Below, in pieces: positions 9,827 to 18,568 of a stretch of DNA of 64,000 bases (position 1 is the stretch's first letter; each line of letters opens with the position of its first letter). Position numbers and translations under genes: made by a program. The notes beneath the pieces were generated by a model that was not told where the DNA came from, did no database searches, and worked only from the letters and a program-made list of their open reading frames with translations. The DNA is from Micromonospora sp. BL4 (GTDB lineage: Bacteria > Actinomycetota > Actinomycetes > Mycobacteriales > Micromonosporaceae), in NCBI RefSeq assembly GCF_003667505.1, contig NZ_RCVJ01000198.1, positions 29,798-93,797 on the forward strand. The letters run 5' to 3'.

Positions 9827-10016
9827 CTGATACCCCTTCGCAGTACAGGACGGAAAAGGGTCCGGCAGGGGCGGCCGCGCCAACTCGGATAGCTTGATTC
9901 AACAGGCTTCGATCGATGTCTGAAGCGCTCAGGGTGGCAATTGAGGAAAACTTGAGCCTCACCACCCGCAATGAGGAAAAACGAACGGCGGGCATCGACT
10001 GCCCGCCGTTCGCACG

Positions 10017-11657
10017 TCACTGGGTGAGCTCGGCGACCTCCTCGGCCGTCAGGCGGGGCACCTGGGCCGGAACCGCACCACGCGCGCCGGCGTCGGTCGG
10101 CGGGTCGCCCGGCCGCCGCAGATGCCAGTCCGTCACCGCCTGGTAGGCGGCCACCACCGACAACAGCCGGTCCTCGGCGTACGGGAGGCCGCCCAGAATG
10201 GTGCCGATCGGCAGCCCGGCGGCGGTGGCCCCGATCGGGAAGGCGATCTCGGGCAGGCCCAGGATGTCGAAGGGCACCGGGTCGGTCTGCACCACCACGT
10301 CGCAGCCGTCGAAGAGCTCATTGAGCACCCGGTCCAGCAGCAGCAGCTTGGCCCGCTGAGTGGTGAGGAACTCGTTGCCACCCAGCAGCGCTCCCTGCAG
10401 CCAGCTGGTCACCGACACCCCGAAACCGCGCAGGTCGGTGCGCAGGTAGGGCATGAACGGCTCGGTGCGCTCGGGCAGCCGGGCGTTGTTGAAGGTGCTG
10501 CCGGTCAACAGGCTCCACTCGTCCGGCAGCGGCACGTCCACCAGGGTGGCGCCAGGGATCGCGGCGAGCTGCGCCAGGTACGCCGCACGGGCCAGTGCGG
10601 TGGGCGAGGTGCCGTTGGCGAAGCCCGGCAGCACCCCGATCCGGGTGTTCCAGCGCAGCTTGACGCGGCGGCGGTGATAGACCGGGCTGGCCGCGTCGAT
10701 CAGGTCGGGCACCTGGGGCAGGCCCTGACTGCGCGGGTCCATGGAGTCCTCGCCGGCCATCGCGGTCAGCATGATCGCGGCGTCCTTGGCGTCCCGAGCC
10801 AGCGGTCCCGGATGGTCGCGGGTGTAGGTGAGCGGGATGATGCCGGCCGCCGAGACCCGGCCCATGGTCGGCTTGAGGCCGGTCAGGTTCTGCGCGTTGG
10901 ACGGGGCGGTGATCGAGCCGCCGGTCTGCGTACCGATGCCGGAGGTGGCCATCCGGCCGGCGACCGCGGTGGCGGTGCCGGTGGACGACCCGCCCGGGTC
11001 GATGCCGCGGTCGGTCGGCGCCCAGGCGTTCACCGTGGTGATCACACCGGCTGGCGTGGTGGCGCGGGTGGTCGCCAGCGGGCCCATCTGGGTCTTGCCG
11101 AGCACGATCGCACCGCTTGCCTTCAGCCGGGCCACCGCGGTCGCGTCGTACGGCGGCACGAAGTTCTGGAACAGGAAGGAGTTGGCGGTGGTGGGGACTC
11201 CTTCGGTGTAGTAGTTGTCCTTGATGGCCAACGGGATGCCGTGCAGCACGCCGCTTCGAGGCCGGCGTGCGGCAGCTCTCGCCGCCGCGATGGCGGCCTC
11301 GGCGAGCACCAGGTTGAACGCCTGGTAGCTGCCGTCGTACCGGGAGATGCGGGCCAGGTACGCCTCGACCAACTGCTCCGGGGTGAGTCTGCCGGCACGG
11401 ATGAGCCAGCCTGCCTCGGCGATGGTCAGCTCGGTCGGCTCGGCCAGTGCCGCCGGCCGGGGCTCGGTGTAGGCGTTGGGCTGGTCCAGCGGCCGTCTTT
11501 TCGTTCCCGGCCCGGTGTTGGTGGACAGGCTGCTGCTCGCCAGCGCCACCGAGGGCAGTCCGCCGCCGGCGCCCACGGCCGAGGCGGTGGCCAGCGCGGC
11601 AGCGCGGGCCAGAAATGCCCGGCGGTCGACCGTACGATCGAACGGTTCGGACGTCAT
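10017..11657 (-). CDS. Tat-exported amidase (amidase signature family)
   Basis: 546 residues from ATG 11657, which overlaps the upstream gene's stop as ATGA. A twin-arginine signal, DRRAFLARAAALATASA, begins at residue 11. The Ser-cisSer-Lys triad of amidase-signature enzymes is visible: Lys at about 146 (PLAIKDNYY), cis-Ser at about 225 (GGSSTGTATA) and the nucleophile at about 248 (GTQTGGSIT). Export by Tat suggests action on extracellular amides. It is translationally coupled to a 100-residue protein that is probably its functional partner. The substrate is unknown. Confidence 0.85.
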   Translation of the reverse strand: MTSEPFDRTVDRRAFLARAAALATASAVGAGGGLPSVALASSSLSTNTGPGTKRRPLDQPNAYTEPRPAALAEPTELTIAEAGWLIRAGRLTPEQLVEAYLARISRYDGSYQAFNLVLAEAAIAAARAAARRPRSGVLHGIPLAIKDNYYTEGVPTTANSFLFQNFVPPYDATAVARLKASGAIVLGKTQMGPLATTRATTPAGVITTVNAWAPTDRGIDPGGSSTGTATAVAGRMATSGIGTQTGGSITAPSNAQNLTGLKPTMGRVSAAGIIPLTYTRDHPGPLARDAKDAAIMLTAMAGEDSMDPRSQGLPQVPDLIDAASPVYHRRRVKLRWNTRIGVLPGFANGTSPTALARAAYLAQLAAIPGATLVDVPLPDEWSLLTGSTFNNARLPERTEPFMPYLRTDLRGFGVSVTSWLQGALLGGNEFLTTQRAKLLLLDRVLNELFDGCDVVVQTDPVPFDILGLPEIAFPIGATAAGLPIGTILGGLPYAEDRLLSVVAAYQAVTDWHLRRPGDPPTDAGARGAVPAQVPRLTAEEVAELTQ

Positions 11658-11956
11658 GCCTTCCGCCATTCCGTGCTGTTGGAGGGGTACAGGACCGGCA
11701 CGTGCTGCTGCGACAGCGCCTTCGCGACCTCGGGATCGGTGCCGACGGGTGCGGGTAGCTGGTATGCGGCGAGCGTCGCCACGGTGCCCCGCACGAAGGA
11801 GCGCAGGGAAGCGAGCACGGAGTCCCGGCCGGGCGAGCCGGTCTCGGGGTCGGCGGTGGTCCCGGGCGGAAGTTGATCGAGGTCGATCCCGAGCGCGGCG
11901 AGCCGGGCGCGGATCAGAACGTTCAGTTCAGCATCCGTCGGCGGAGTAGGTGCCAT
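11654..11956 (-). CDS. Small protein coupled to the exported amidase
   Basis: 100 residues from ATG 11956 with ribosome-binding site GGGAG five bases upstream; an in-frame extension to 12040 is not favoured. There is no signal peptide or membrane segment. The N-terminal part (PTDAELNVLIRARLAALGIDLDQLP) looks helical, and the C-terminal part contains SLRSFVRGTVATLAAYQLP. Its stop overlaps the amidase start (ATGA), so the two are co-translated. I do not recognise the family. A chaperone or accessory subunit of the amidase is conceivable but unsupported. Confidence 0.6.
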   Translation of the reverse strand: MAPTPPTDAELNVLIRARLAALGIDLDQLPPGTTADPETGSPGRDSVLASLRSFVRGTVATLAAYQLPAPVGTDPEVAKALSQQHVPVLYPSNSTEWRKA

Positions 11957-12300
11957 GACACTCCCAGGGTTGTTGCGTGATCCGGTCGAGGTGAGCTGAC
12001 CGTAGGCCGGACGCCATTCGCGACAGCCCGCTGCGGGCACAAGTTGAGCAACATTTGAGTTTGCCGATCACAGCGCCCTCGACGCACCATCGCTGCCCGG
12101 ATGACCTCGTGAACGTCGGGACCAGCGCGGTCCACAGAGGAATGAGTTTGCCGGTCAACCCGCTCAAACCCCCGCTTCTGGCACGGTTGGGTCTTCCGGG
12201 CAGACGTCGGAGGTGGGTCGCGCGACCCGTTCCAGACAGGGCATAGTGGCCCGCGGCGCCGTCGACCGGCGTTGCCCGCTCTTGGAGAAGGTGGTTGGAA

Positions 12301-13410
12301 GTGACGACGCGCTTATGTGTCCGATGGACCCGAGCGGCCGCATTGATCACGCTGACCGGGGGGACGCTCGCGGTGTCGGCGGCACCCGCGACGGCCGCCC
12401 CGGAGACCGTCCGGATCCTGAGCGTGTCGGCGGAGAACGTCAAACCCAACGAGACGGTACGCGTGCGGTTCCGCGTCACCAACAACGGAAGCCGGGCCGA
12501 AACGGCCATCATCGTGGTCGGCGGCGGCTTGCGATGCACCTCCGGATGCCGGGCAGAGCCGAACCTCGGACCTGGCCGGAGCCAGACCTTCGACACGACG
12601 CTCGTCGCCCCCACAGCTCGCCCGGGTGAGATCACCGGCCTCAACATCTCGATCGGCGTGCGGCTTGCCGGGCAGAACACCTATGACCACAAGATGGTCT
12701 ACGTCCACGGCCCGGGTGCGTCGTCGTCCGGCGGGGACAAGCCGGCGGCCGGGGTGCGCGGGGTCTCCGGCCGGGTCCGCGACGCTGGAGGAAAGGCAAT
12801 CGGCGGCGTGGACCTGACCATCCGGGACAGCGCCGGGCACGAATTCCGGACGACCAGCAGCCCCAGCGGCCAATTCTCGATCACGTCGAGCGCCGGCAAG
12901 ACAATCGCCGAGGGACCCATCACGGTCCGCGCGGCCATGGACGGCTACCGCATCGCTCGCACGACCGTACGCGGCAGCGCCGGTGACGTCGCGACCGTGC
13001 GGCTCACCCTCTCTGCGGTGGCACCGCCCACCAAGACGTCGCCGTCGCCCGCTGCAGAGGCAAGCCCTCTCGCCGCGGCGGGCGACGGCACCCCCGAGGC
13101 TGCGCCGCCCACCCTCAAGGCCGTCAGCGACGAGGGAAACAGTTCGTCGCGGTTCTTCCTCCTGGGCGGCTTGCTGGTCGCCGCGGGCCTGGGCGCGCTC
13201 GCACTGGTGGTGATGCGCCGGAGAAACGCACCGGACGCGGCGGCGGAGACGGATGTTCCCTCGACGACCCAGCTGCTGGCGCCGGCCGGTGGCAGCATGG
13301 CCGACGCTCCGACCGCGGTACTGCACACCGGGCCCGTGGGCGGCGGGTTCCCGGGCTCGTACGGCGCGCCCCCGCAGGGTGGCTTCCACCAGAACAGCTA
13401 CCGAGGCTGA
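12301..13410 (+). CDS. Secreted, C-terminally anchored protein with carboxypeptidase-regulatory-like domain
   Basis: 369 residues from GTG 12301; GGAGAAGG lies about ten bases upstream, and a TTG at 12295 is an alternative. The N-terminal signal peptide ends near SAAPATAAPE. The next 120 residues resemble an Ig-like/CARDB domain (VKPNETVRVRFRVTNNGS). A second domain (VSGRVRDAGGKAIGGVDLTI) resembles carboxypeptidase-regulatory-like repeats. A Pro/Thr/Ala-rich linker is followed by one transmembrane helix (FFLLGGLLVAAGLGALALVV), an RRR stop-transfer, and a cytosolic Gly-rich tail. It is a cell-surface protein of unknown function, 118 bp before the ESX-type operon and not clearly part of it. Confidence 0.7.
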   Translation: MTTRLCVRWTRAAALITLTGGTLAVSAAPATAAPETVRILSVSAENVKPNETVRVRFRVTNNGSRAETAIIVVGGGLRCTSGCRAEPNLGPGRSQTFDTTLVAPTARPGEITGLNISIGVRLAGQNTYDHKMVYVHGPGASSSGGDKPAAGVRGVSGRVRDAGGKAIGGVDLTIRDSAGHEFRTTSSPSGQFSITSSAGKTIAEGPITVRAAMDGYRIARTTVRGSAGDVATVRLTLSAVAPPTKTSPSPAAEASPLAAAGDGTPEAAPPTLKAVSDEGNSSSRFFLLGGLLVAAGLGALALVVMRRRNAPDAAAETDVPSTTQLLAPAGGSMADAPTAVLHTGPVGGGFPGSYGAPPQGGFHQNSYRG

Positions 13411-13528
13411 AAGATCGGCGTCCAGATTCTGTTTGGTGCGCATGTACCCATCAGAGGTAGAACAGCGGCTCGTTTGACCAGTGTCCGTACGCTCGCGAAT
13501 GTTTCGAGCACTGTCGGGAGGACGATCT

Positions 13529-13954
13529 ATGTCGATGTCACGGGACGCGAGTGGGGACTTCGCCCGCATGCTCGATGCCACTGTCGGCGCCCTTCGGGCG
13601 GTGAGCCCACCGCCGGAAGACGAGGAAGCCGCCCGGCAGCGGCGGATCGGCGAGGCAGCGGATGGCCAGGTCTGTGCCGAGTTCGGTGCCGACGGTCGGC
13701 TTTCGTCGCTTGCCGTGGATCCGCGCTTAATGCGCCTGGGTTCCGCCGAGCTGTGTGACCGGATCGTCGAGGCGGTAAATGCGGCGATCGACTCCATGCG
13801 TAGCGGCGCCTCCGCGCCGGACGCTGCGGACCTTACGCAGCTCACCGAGCAGCTGCAGCAGGTCCGGGATTCGGCGGTGCCGCGGCTGAGCACGTTTCTG
13901 CAGACATTGACCGAGGCGCAGGCCCGGATGTCCGGCGGGAGTCCTAACCGGTGA
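13529..13954 (+). CDS. YbaB/EbfC-like protein of ESX-type operon
   Basis: 141 residues from ATG 13529 with ribosome-binding site GGGAGGA; a GTG at 13481 is in frame but unsupported. The middle contains an acidic stretch and GADGRLSSLAVDPRLMRLG with LCDRIVEAVNAAIDSM, which resembles YbaB/EbfC family proteins. In actinobacteria these are often encoded next to WXG100 genes. The C-terminus is a predicted coiled coil (QLTEQLQQVRDSAVPRL). Its stop overlaps the GTG start of the WXG100 gene. Probably an accessory or chaperone-like component; DNA binding is not shown by the sequence. Confidence 0.65.
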   Translation: MSMSRDASGDFARMLDATVGALRAVSPPPEDEEAARQRRIGEAADGQVCAEFGADGRLSSLAVDPRLMRLGSAELCDRIVEAVNAAIDSMRSGASAPDAADLTQLTEQLQQVRDSAVPRLSTFLQTLTEAQARMSGGSPNR

Positions 13955-14274
13955 GCGGCTTCGAGGTGGAGCCCGCGGCCCTGCGGGCAGGCGGTGATCA
14001 GGTGATCGGCGCGGCCGAGCGGTTCATCGGGCAGCTGGAGAGTTTCGAGGCGCAGATGGCCAGCTACGGCGAGCCCTGGGGCGGCGACGACATCGGCTCG
14101 CTGATCGGGGTCGTGTACACCGGGGTCTCGGCCTGGGTGTTGGACTGCATCGGTGTCGCTGCCGAGGAGATCGGCGCGGCGGGCAGTGATCTGACCGCGA
14201 TGGCCGAGAACTACGAGTCGGTTGAGCGCGAAGCTGCTAACGCGATGCGCGGCATCCTCGGAATGCTGGGGTGA
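13951..14274 (+). CDS. WXG100 family ESX-type secretion protein
   Basis: 107 residues from GTG 13951, overlapping the previous stop. The length, helix-turn-helix hairpin layout and turn GEPWGGDDIGSLI fit the WXG100 family (W-x-G motif read as PWGGD). The flanking helices carry the usual heptads. The C-terminal MAENYESVEREAAN resembles secretion-signal regions of this family. Members are secreted by ESX/type VII systems, usually as dimers with a partner. No ATPase or membrane component of a type VII apparatus is in this window, so export would rely on one encoded elsewhere. Confidence 0.75.
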   Translation: MSGFEVEPAALRAGGDQVIGAAERFIGQLESFEAQMASYGEPWGGDDIGSLIGVVYTGVSAWVLDCIGVAAEEIGAAGSDLTAMAENYESVEREAANAMRGILGMLG

Positions 14275-14277
14275 GGG

Positions 14278-14772
14278 ATGGGACTTCAGCTACCGGGTGA
14301 GCTGGTCACCGCCCTCGGTTGGATCGGCTTCTCCTGGCCGGAGGGCGACGAGGAGAAGCTGTTCGAGATGGGGCAGGCCTGGATCAGTTTCGCCGGAACG
14401 GTCGGCGACGCCTCCGGCGAGGCTGGGGCGGCCGCTGCGGCGGTCATGTCGCAGCAGAGCGGCGAGGCGATGCAGGCGTTCGCCCAGTGGTGGGCGAAAC
14501 CGGAGAGCGGGCCGGGCACCTTGCCGGACTACGCGCAGGCGGCGATGCTTGTCGGCACCGGCCTGATCATCTGCGCCGGGATCGTGCTCGCGTTGAAGAT
14601 TTCGATGATCGTGCAGCTGGCCATCTTCGCGTTCCAGGTGGCGCAAGCCATCGCAACCGCAGTCGTCACCTTCGGCGCGTCGCTGGCGGAGATCCCGATT
14701 TTCCAGTTGATCACGCGGGAGATCGTCGGTCTGCTGATCGACCAGGTGATCACGGAGCTGATCAGTGGCTAG
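14278..14772 (+). CDS. WXG100-like membrane module of a polymorphic toxin (stand-alone)
   Basis: 164 residues from ATG 14278. LPGELVTALGWIGFSWPEG and EEKLFEMGQAWISFA are the hallmark of the WXG100-like N-terminal domain found on large actinobacterial polymorphic toxins. After QWW there are two or three hydrophobic segments (LVGTGLIICAGIVLAL, then VQLAIFAFQVAQAIATAV). In most relatives this domain is fused to long repeats and a C-terminal toxin. Here the ORF stops after the hydrophobic segments, and the toxin domain is in the next, overlapping ORF. It probably serves as trafficking or translocation partner for that toxin. Confidence 0.75.
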   Translation: MGLQLPGELVTALGWIGFSWPEGDEEKLFEMGQAWISFAGTVGDASGEAGAAAAAVMSQQSGEAMQAFAQWWAKPESGPGTLPDYAQAAMLVGTGLIICAGIVLALKISMIVQLAIFAFQVAQAIATAVVTFGASLAEIPIFQLITREIVGLLIDQVITELISG

Positions 14773-15313
14773 CCGGAGCCGGAAGCGTGGTGGCGCGGCC
14801 AAGCCGAATGAGGGCAACCTCGTCGGCGCGGCGGTGAAGAAGGCCTCCGCGCCCCCGGTGCGGCGCAACAATGATCTGCCCGAGGTCACCATCCGGGTCC
14901 AGCGCAAGAGCACGCACCACCGCACCGACTTCGACCGCAAGATGGCCGCCCTGAAGCGGCTGAGTGATCAGGGCAAGTTGTTCAAGCAGGCGAACCCGGT
15001 GGCGCGCGACAGCAGCATCACCGGCGGTTTCAAGGACCGGATCATCCGGAAGATCCACAACAAGTACGTCAAGAACAACAAGGGCAGCGACGCGCAGAAG
15101 GCCAGAGACAAGGCAGCGGCCGAGCGGATGGAGCAACGGGTACGCGACCAGAACCCCGATCATGTCTGGGAGCTGCAACTTGGCGGTCCTGACGAGGTCA
15201 GTAACCTGAAGTTGATGGACGCCGTTACCAACCAGGACATCGGCACCCAGATCCGGGTGGAGATCATGAACCTGCCGGACGGCACGCCGATCCGAATAGA
15301 GGTAGTGGATTGA
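14765..15313 (+). CDS. Putative HNH-like nuclease toxin, separate ORF
   Basis: 182 residues from GTG 14765, overlapping the preceding stop by eight bases. The first 130 residues are strongly basic (many Lys/Arg). The C-terminal 50 residues contain DHVWELQLGGPDEVSNLKLM, then VTNQDIGTQIRVEI. This pattern (DH...ELQLGG.D...N) occurs at the C-termini of polymorphic toxins and looks like an HNH/His-Me finger nuclease core. Placement between a WXG100-like module and SUKH-type immunity genes supports a secreted DNase/RNase effector. Nuclease activity is inference from motif and context. Confidence 0.65.
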   Translation: MASRSRKRGGAAKPNEGNLVGAAVKKASAPPVRRNNDLPEVTIRVQRKSTHHRTDFDRKMAALKRLSDQGKLFKQANPVARDSSITGGFKDRIIRKIHNKYVKNNKGSDAQKARDKAAAERMEQRVRDQNPDHVWELQLGGPDEVSNLKLMDAVTNQDIGTQIRVEIMNLPDGTPIRIEVVD

Positions 15314-15843
15314 ACCCCGATCTGCGGGAACTCATCGAGGAGCTGCGCGTCGATCTGCTGGCGGACGAGGACAACACCGTCAGCTGGGGAAAGATCAGCG
15401 CGGGCGCTCCGGCCGACACGATCCCGGCGGAGGTCCCGCAGCCGGTCCGCGAGCTGATGGAGGTCGCCGAGAGTATCGCGGCCGGCGCGTTCTACCTGCC
15501 TGGCATCTCCTCCTCACCCCGTATGCAGGCCGGCCTGGACATCATGCCGGAATACACCGGCGTCGCCGCCGAGCCCGACGAGTGGTACTACTTCGGGCGC
15601 CTGAAGGAAGAGCCACTGCTGCTGCGGCGTGACTCCGGCGCGGTCTGGTACTTCCCGGAGGTCAGCACCGACGAGTGGTTCATCCGCGAGGCTTTCCAGC
15701 AGATCGCCCCAGACCTAGACTCGTTCCTCGCCTACTACGTGTTCGGCGCGGGCTACGCCGAGATCGGCTATGACGATGACGACTGGTGGCGGTTCCTTGA
15801 GGAGCAGGACCTGACCTCCCCCGGCGAGCAGGAGGACGAATGA
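15310..15843 (+). CDS. Probable SUKH-superfamily immunity protein
   Basis: 177 residues from TTG 15310, overlapping the toxin stop; the gene then overlaps the next start as ATGA. The protein is very acidic, ending in a DDDD run and EEQDL...EQEDE. It contains DEWYYFGRLKEEPLLLRRD and SGAVWYFPEVSTDEWF, which fit the SMI1/KNR4 (SUKH) pattern 'W..fg....plll...G.v..f'. Position immediately after the basic toxin suggests that it neutralises it, perhaps electrostatically. A divergent SUKH member or another immunity fold are both possible. Confidence 0.6.
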   Translation: MNPDLRELIEELRVDLLADEDNTVSWGKISAGAPADTIPAEVPQPVRELMEVAESIAAGAFYLPGISSSPRMQAGLDIMPEYTGVAAEPDEWYYFGRLKEEPLLLRRDSGAVWYFPEVSTDEWFIREAFQQIAPDLDSFLAYYVFGAGYAEIGYDDDDWWRFLEEQDLTSPGEQEDE

Positions 15844-16370
15844 GCGTGTCGCTGGCCGAACTCACCGCGCTCTGGGGCCCGGACGGCGTGATCGAGGTGC
15901 CGACCGACCTGCTCGGCGACGTGCTCGCACCGGGGGTCCTGCCGGCCGGTGCCGCCCTCCCGGTCGAGGTGCCGATCCTGTTCACCGCGGACGTCACCGC
16001 CCCGGGCATGACGCCGTTCGGCAAGCTGAAGATCGAGATTGGCGACGAGGGCCCGCGGATGTACGTCATCCTCGGCAGCTCGCCCGATGACGCCCAGATG
16101 CTCTTCATCCTTGACTCGCAGAACGGCTCGGTCATCCTGCTGGACCTCGCGACGCCGAACTTCGAGCACGTCAACGCCTCGTTTGCTGCGTTCGTCGAGT
16201 TCCTCTACAAGCTCGGGCAGCTTATCGACACCGACCCGGGCGGCAGGGCCCGCGCCCAGCTCGCCGCCGCCATCCGCGCCGAGCTGACGCGGGTCGACCC
16301 GTCCGCATTCACCGATCCAGAATCGTGGTGGAGCATCGCCTTCGACCAGCTCGAGTCCACCGCCGCCTGA
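15840..16370 (+). CDS. SUKH-4 family immunity protein
   Basis: 176 residues from ATG 15840. The sequence shows the SUKH-4 pattern: an N-terminal 'LTALWGPDGVIEVPTD' segment, a central FGKLKIEIGDEGPRMYVILG, the core SQNGSVILLDLATPNFEHVN followed by ASFAAFVEFLYKL, and a C-terminal segment with FTDPESWWSIAFDQL. SUKH-4 proteins are typical immunity proteins of polymorphic toxin loci. It is the last gene of the overlapping ESX-type toxin operon and is followed 104 bp later by a strong hairpin terminator. The presence of two immunity genes may reflect protection against related toxins. Confidence 0.75.
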   Translation: MSVSLAELTALWGPDGVIEVPTDLLGDVLAPGVLPAGAALPVEVPILFTADVTAPGMTPFGKLKIEIGDEGPRMYVILGSSPDDAQMLFILDSQNGSVILLDLATPNFEHVNASFAAFVEFLYKLGQLIDTDPGGRARAQLAAAIRAELTRVDPSAFTDPESWWSIAFDQLESTAA

Positions 16371-16473
16371 CGCACCGAACGCGCGACCGTCAGCGTACGA
16401 GCTCAGCGACGAACGAGCGGCGCTGAAGTACGTGCCGGACGGCGGCCTCACCAATATCCCGAACGGGTAGCGC

Positions 16474-16523
16474 CGATCGGGCCGGCAGACCTCCGGTCAA
16501 ACGCAAATCTGCCGGCCCGATCG
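16474..16523 (+). terminator. Strong hairpin after toxin-immunity operon
   Basis: A perfect 16-bp inverted repeat: left arm 16474-16489 (CGATCGGGCCGGCAGA), 18-nt loop, right arm 16508-16523. It lies between the toxin operon (plus) and argS (minus), so it could terminate transcription from both sides. There is no T-tract, as is usual in high-GC actinobacteria. Confidence 0.65.
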
Positions 16524-16536
16524 CTTACGCGCGAGC

Positions 16537-16596
16537 CCCGGCCGCCGGAGGCCGGGTCCGGGTCGTAGGGCCGGAGGCCCTGCCCGCCGGAGGCAG
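16537..16596. repeat. Three consecutive small hairpins sharing a GCCGGAGG core
   Basis: Three adjacent stem-loops: arms 16537-16543/16550-16556 (CCCGGCC/GGCCGGG), 16567-16572/16576-16581 (AGGGCC/GGCCCT) and 16580-16584/16592-16596 (CTGCC/GGCAG). All have GCCGGAGG at the loop or loop edge. They follow the main terminator and probably add to transcription insulation before argS. Confidence 0.45.
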
Positions 16597-16849
16597 GATT
16601 CGGCGGGCCGCGCCGCGTTCCTCGCCCAGTCAGACCCCGCCAGAGGTGGAGGCGCTGATCTGTGAGCTGGCCTCGGCCGGCGGCGCCTCAATCTCCCTCT
16701 CCGACTCTTCACCAGCAGTCCGCAAAGCCTGCCCGTAGTGGCCCCTCGATTTCCCGGATGGAGGCGATGCGTGGCATGACGGGCTGCCCGTGTCGGCACC
16801 AGCGTCGTGCAGGGTGACCCGACTGGCCCGATCAGCCATCTGACTTCTG

Positions 16850-18568
16850 TTACATCCTGTCGGGGGTCCGGATGCCGAGCAGGTACAGCCCCTGCCGGAG
16901 CACCCGGGCGGTCACGTCGCAGAGCAGCAGCCGACTGTCCCGGACCGGTCCGTCGGCTCGGAGCACCGGGCACCGCTCGTAGAACGCGCTGAACGCGGCG
17001 GCCAGCCGGTACAGGTGCCCAGCCAGGTGATGGAACTCCAGGCTGTCCGCCACCGAGACGACCACCGCACCGAATCCGACCAGTTCGAACGCGAGGGCCC
17101 GCTCGGCCGGCTCGGTCAACCGGATCACCGCCTCCGGTCGGGCCGCCACGCCCGCCCGCCGGAAAATCGACCGGATCCTGGAGTACGCGTACTGGAGGTA
17201 GGGGGCGGTGTTGCCATCCAGCGACAGCATCCGCTCCCAGTCGAGCACGTAGTCCCGATGCCGGTCGCTGGACAGGTCGGCGTACTTGACCGCGCCGATG
17301 CCGACCGCCCGGCCCACCTCGGCCGCCTCCACCTGACCCAGCTCCGCGTTCCGCTCCCGGGCCAGCAAAGTGGCCCGGGCGATCGCCTCCTCTAGCAGCC
17401 CGACCAGCTTCACCGACCCACCGGCCCGGCTGCGCAGCATCCGCCCGTCGGACCCGAGGATCGACCCGAAGCCGACGTGCTCGGCCCGCGCCGGCGCGGG
17501 CAGCCAACCGGCCTGCGCCGCCACCGCGTACACCATCTCAAAGTGCCGCCGCTGCGGCAGCCCGACCAGATAGAGCAGCCGGGTCGCGCCCAGCGTCCCG
17601 GTCCGGTGCCGGATCGCCGCCAGGTCGGTCGCCGCGTACCCGTACCCGCCGTCGGACTTGCGCACGATCAGCGGCAGCGGTTCCCCGTCTCGCCCAGCCT
17701 GGCCGGGCGGGAAGACGCAGGCGGCACCGTTGCTGGAGCGGAGCAGCCCCAGCCGGTCCAGGTCCTCGACCACCGGGGTGAGCAGGTCGTTGTAGCTGCT
17801 CTCACCGTGGAAGTCCCGCTCGGTCAGCGTCACGTCGAGCAGCTCGTACACCGTCAGGAAGTGGCGTGCGGACTGCTGCACCAGCATCCGCCACAACCGT
17901 CGCGTCGCCGCGTCGCCGCCCTGCAATGCGACCACCCGCCGCCGGGACCGCTCCCGGAACGCCTCGTCGGCGTCGAACTTCACCCGAGCTGCCTTGTAGA
18001 ACGAGTCCAGGTCCCCCATCGGCAGCTCCTGCGCCGCCTCCGCCTCGCCCAGGTCGACCAGGTGCTCGATCAGCATGCCGAACGGCGTACCCCAGTCACC
18101 CACGTGGTTGGCCCGCAGCACCCGGTGCCCCAGCCACTGCAACAGCCGGGCTGCCGCGTCACCGATCACCGTCGAGCGCAGGTGCCCGACGTGCATCTCC
18201 TTCGCCACGTTCGGCGCCGAGTAGTCCACCACCACCGTCTCCGGCTCGGCAACCACCGGCACCCCGAGCCGCGCGTCGGCGGCCAGTGCCGAGACCAATC
18301 CGGCCAGGGCGTCGTCGGCGACGGTCAGGTTGAGAAAGCCCGGACCGGACACCTCCGCCACACTGCATACGTCGGCCAGGTCCGCACGGTCCAGCACGTC
18401 GGCAGCGATCACGCGCGGCGGCCGGCCCAGCCGCCGGGCCAACGCCAGCGCCGCGTCGGACTGGAAGTCCGTGCGCGCCGAGCGCCGCACGAGCGGGTCC
18501 ACCGGCCCGCCGGCCACCGTCGCGAACGCCGGCGCCAGCCGGTCGGTCAGCAGCTTCTCCAGATCCAT
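16850..18568 (-). CDS. argS: Arginyl-tRNA synthetase
   Basis: 572 residues from ATG 18568; upstream in-frame sequence up to 18829 is not conserved. The N-terminal additional domain is followed by the class I HIGH signature at about 126-129 (APNVAKEMHVGHLRS), ANHVGDWGTPFGMLIEHL, and the KMSK-region variant GSDGRMLRSRAGGSVKL. The C-terminal anticodon-binding helical domain runs from NTAPYLQYAYSRIRSIFRR to the end. It charges tRNA-Arg in the cytoplasm. It stands alone between an ESX toxin operon and a degraded HNH gene rather than in a housekeeping context, so it may be either the only argS or an additional copy. Confidence 0.92.
   Translation of the reverse strand: MDLEKLLTDRLAPAFATVAGGPVDPLVRRSARTDFQSDAALALARRLGRPPRVIAADVLDRADLADVCSVAEVSGPGFLNLTVADDALAGLVSALAADARLGVPVVAEPETVVVDYSAPNVAKEMHVGHLRSTVIGDAAARLLQWLGHRVLRANHVGDWGTPFGMLIEHLVDLGEAEAAQELPMGDLDSFYKAARVKFDADEAFRERSRRRVVALQGGDAATRRLWRMLVQQSARHFLTVYELLDVTLTERDFHGESSYNDLLTPVVEDLDRLGLLRSSNGAACVFPPGQAGRDGEPLPLIVRKSDGGYGYAATDLAAIRHRTGTLGATRLLYLVGLPQRRHFEMVYAVAAQAGWLPAPARAEHVGFGSILGSDGRMLRSRAGGSVKLVGLLEEAIARATLLARERNAELGQVEAAEVGRAVGIGAVKYADLSSDRHRDYVLDWERMLSLDGNTAPYLQYAYSRIRSIFRRAGVAARPEAVIRLTEPAERALAFELVGFGAVVVSVADSLEFHHLAGHLYRLAAAFSAFYERCPVLRADGPVRDSRLLLCDVTARVLRQGLYLLGIRTPDRM

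Noticed and set aside
7148..9892. A 914-codon plus-strand ORF
   Set aside because: It is antisense to the M14 peptidase gene, has repetitive Arg/Gly/Val-rich composition and no domain motif; long antisense frames are expected at this GC content.
10122..11876. A 584-codon plus-strand ORF
   Set aside because: Antisense shadow of the amidase gene, whose catalytic triad is intact.
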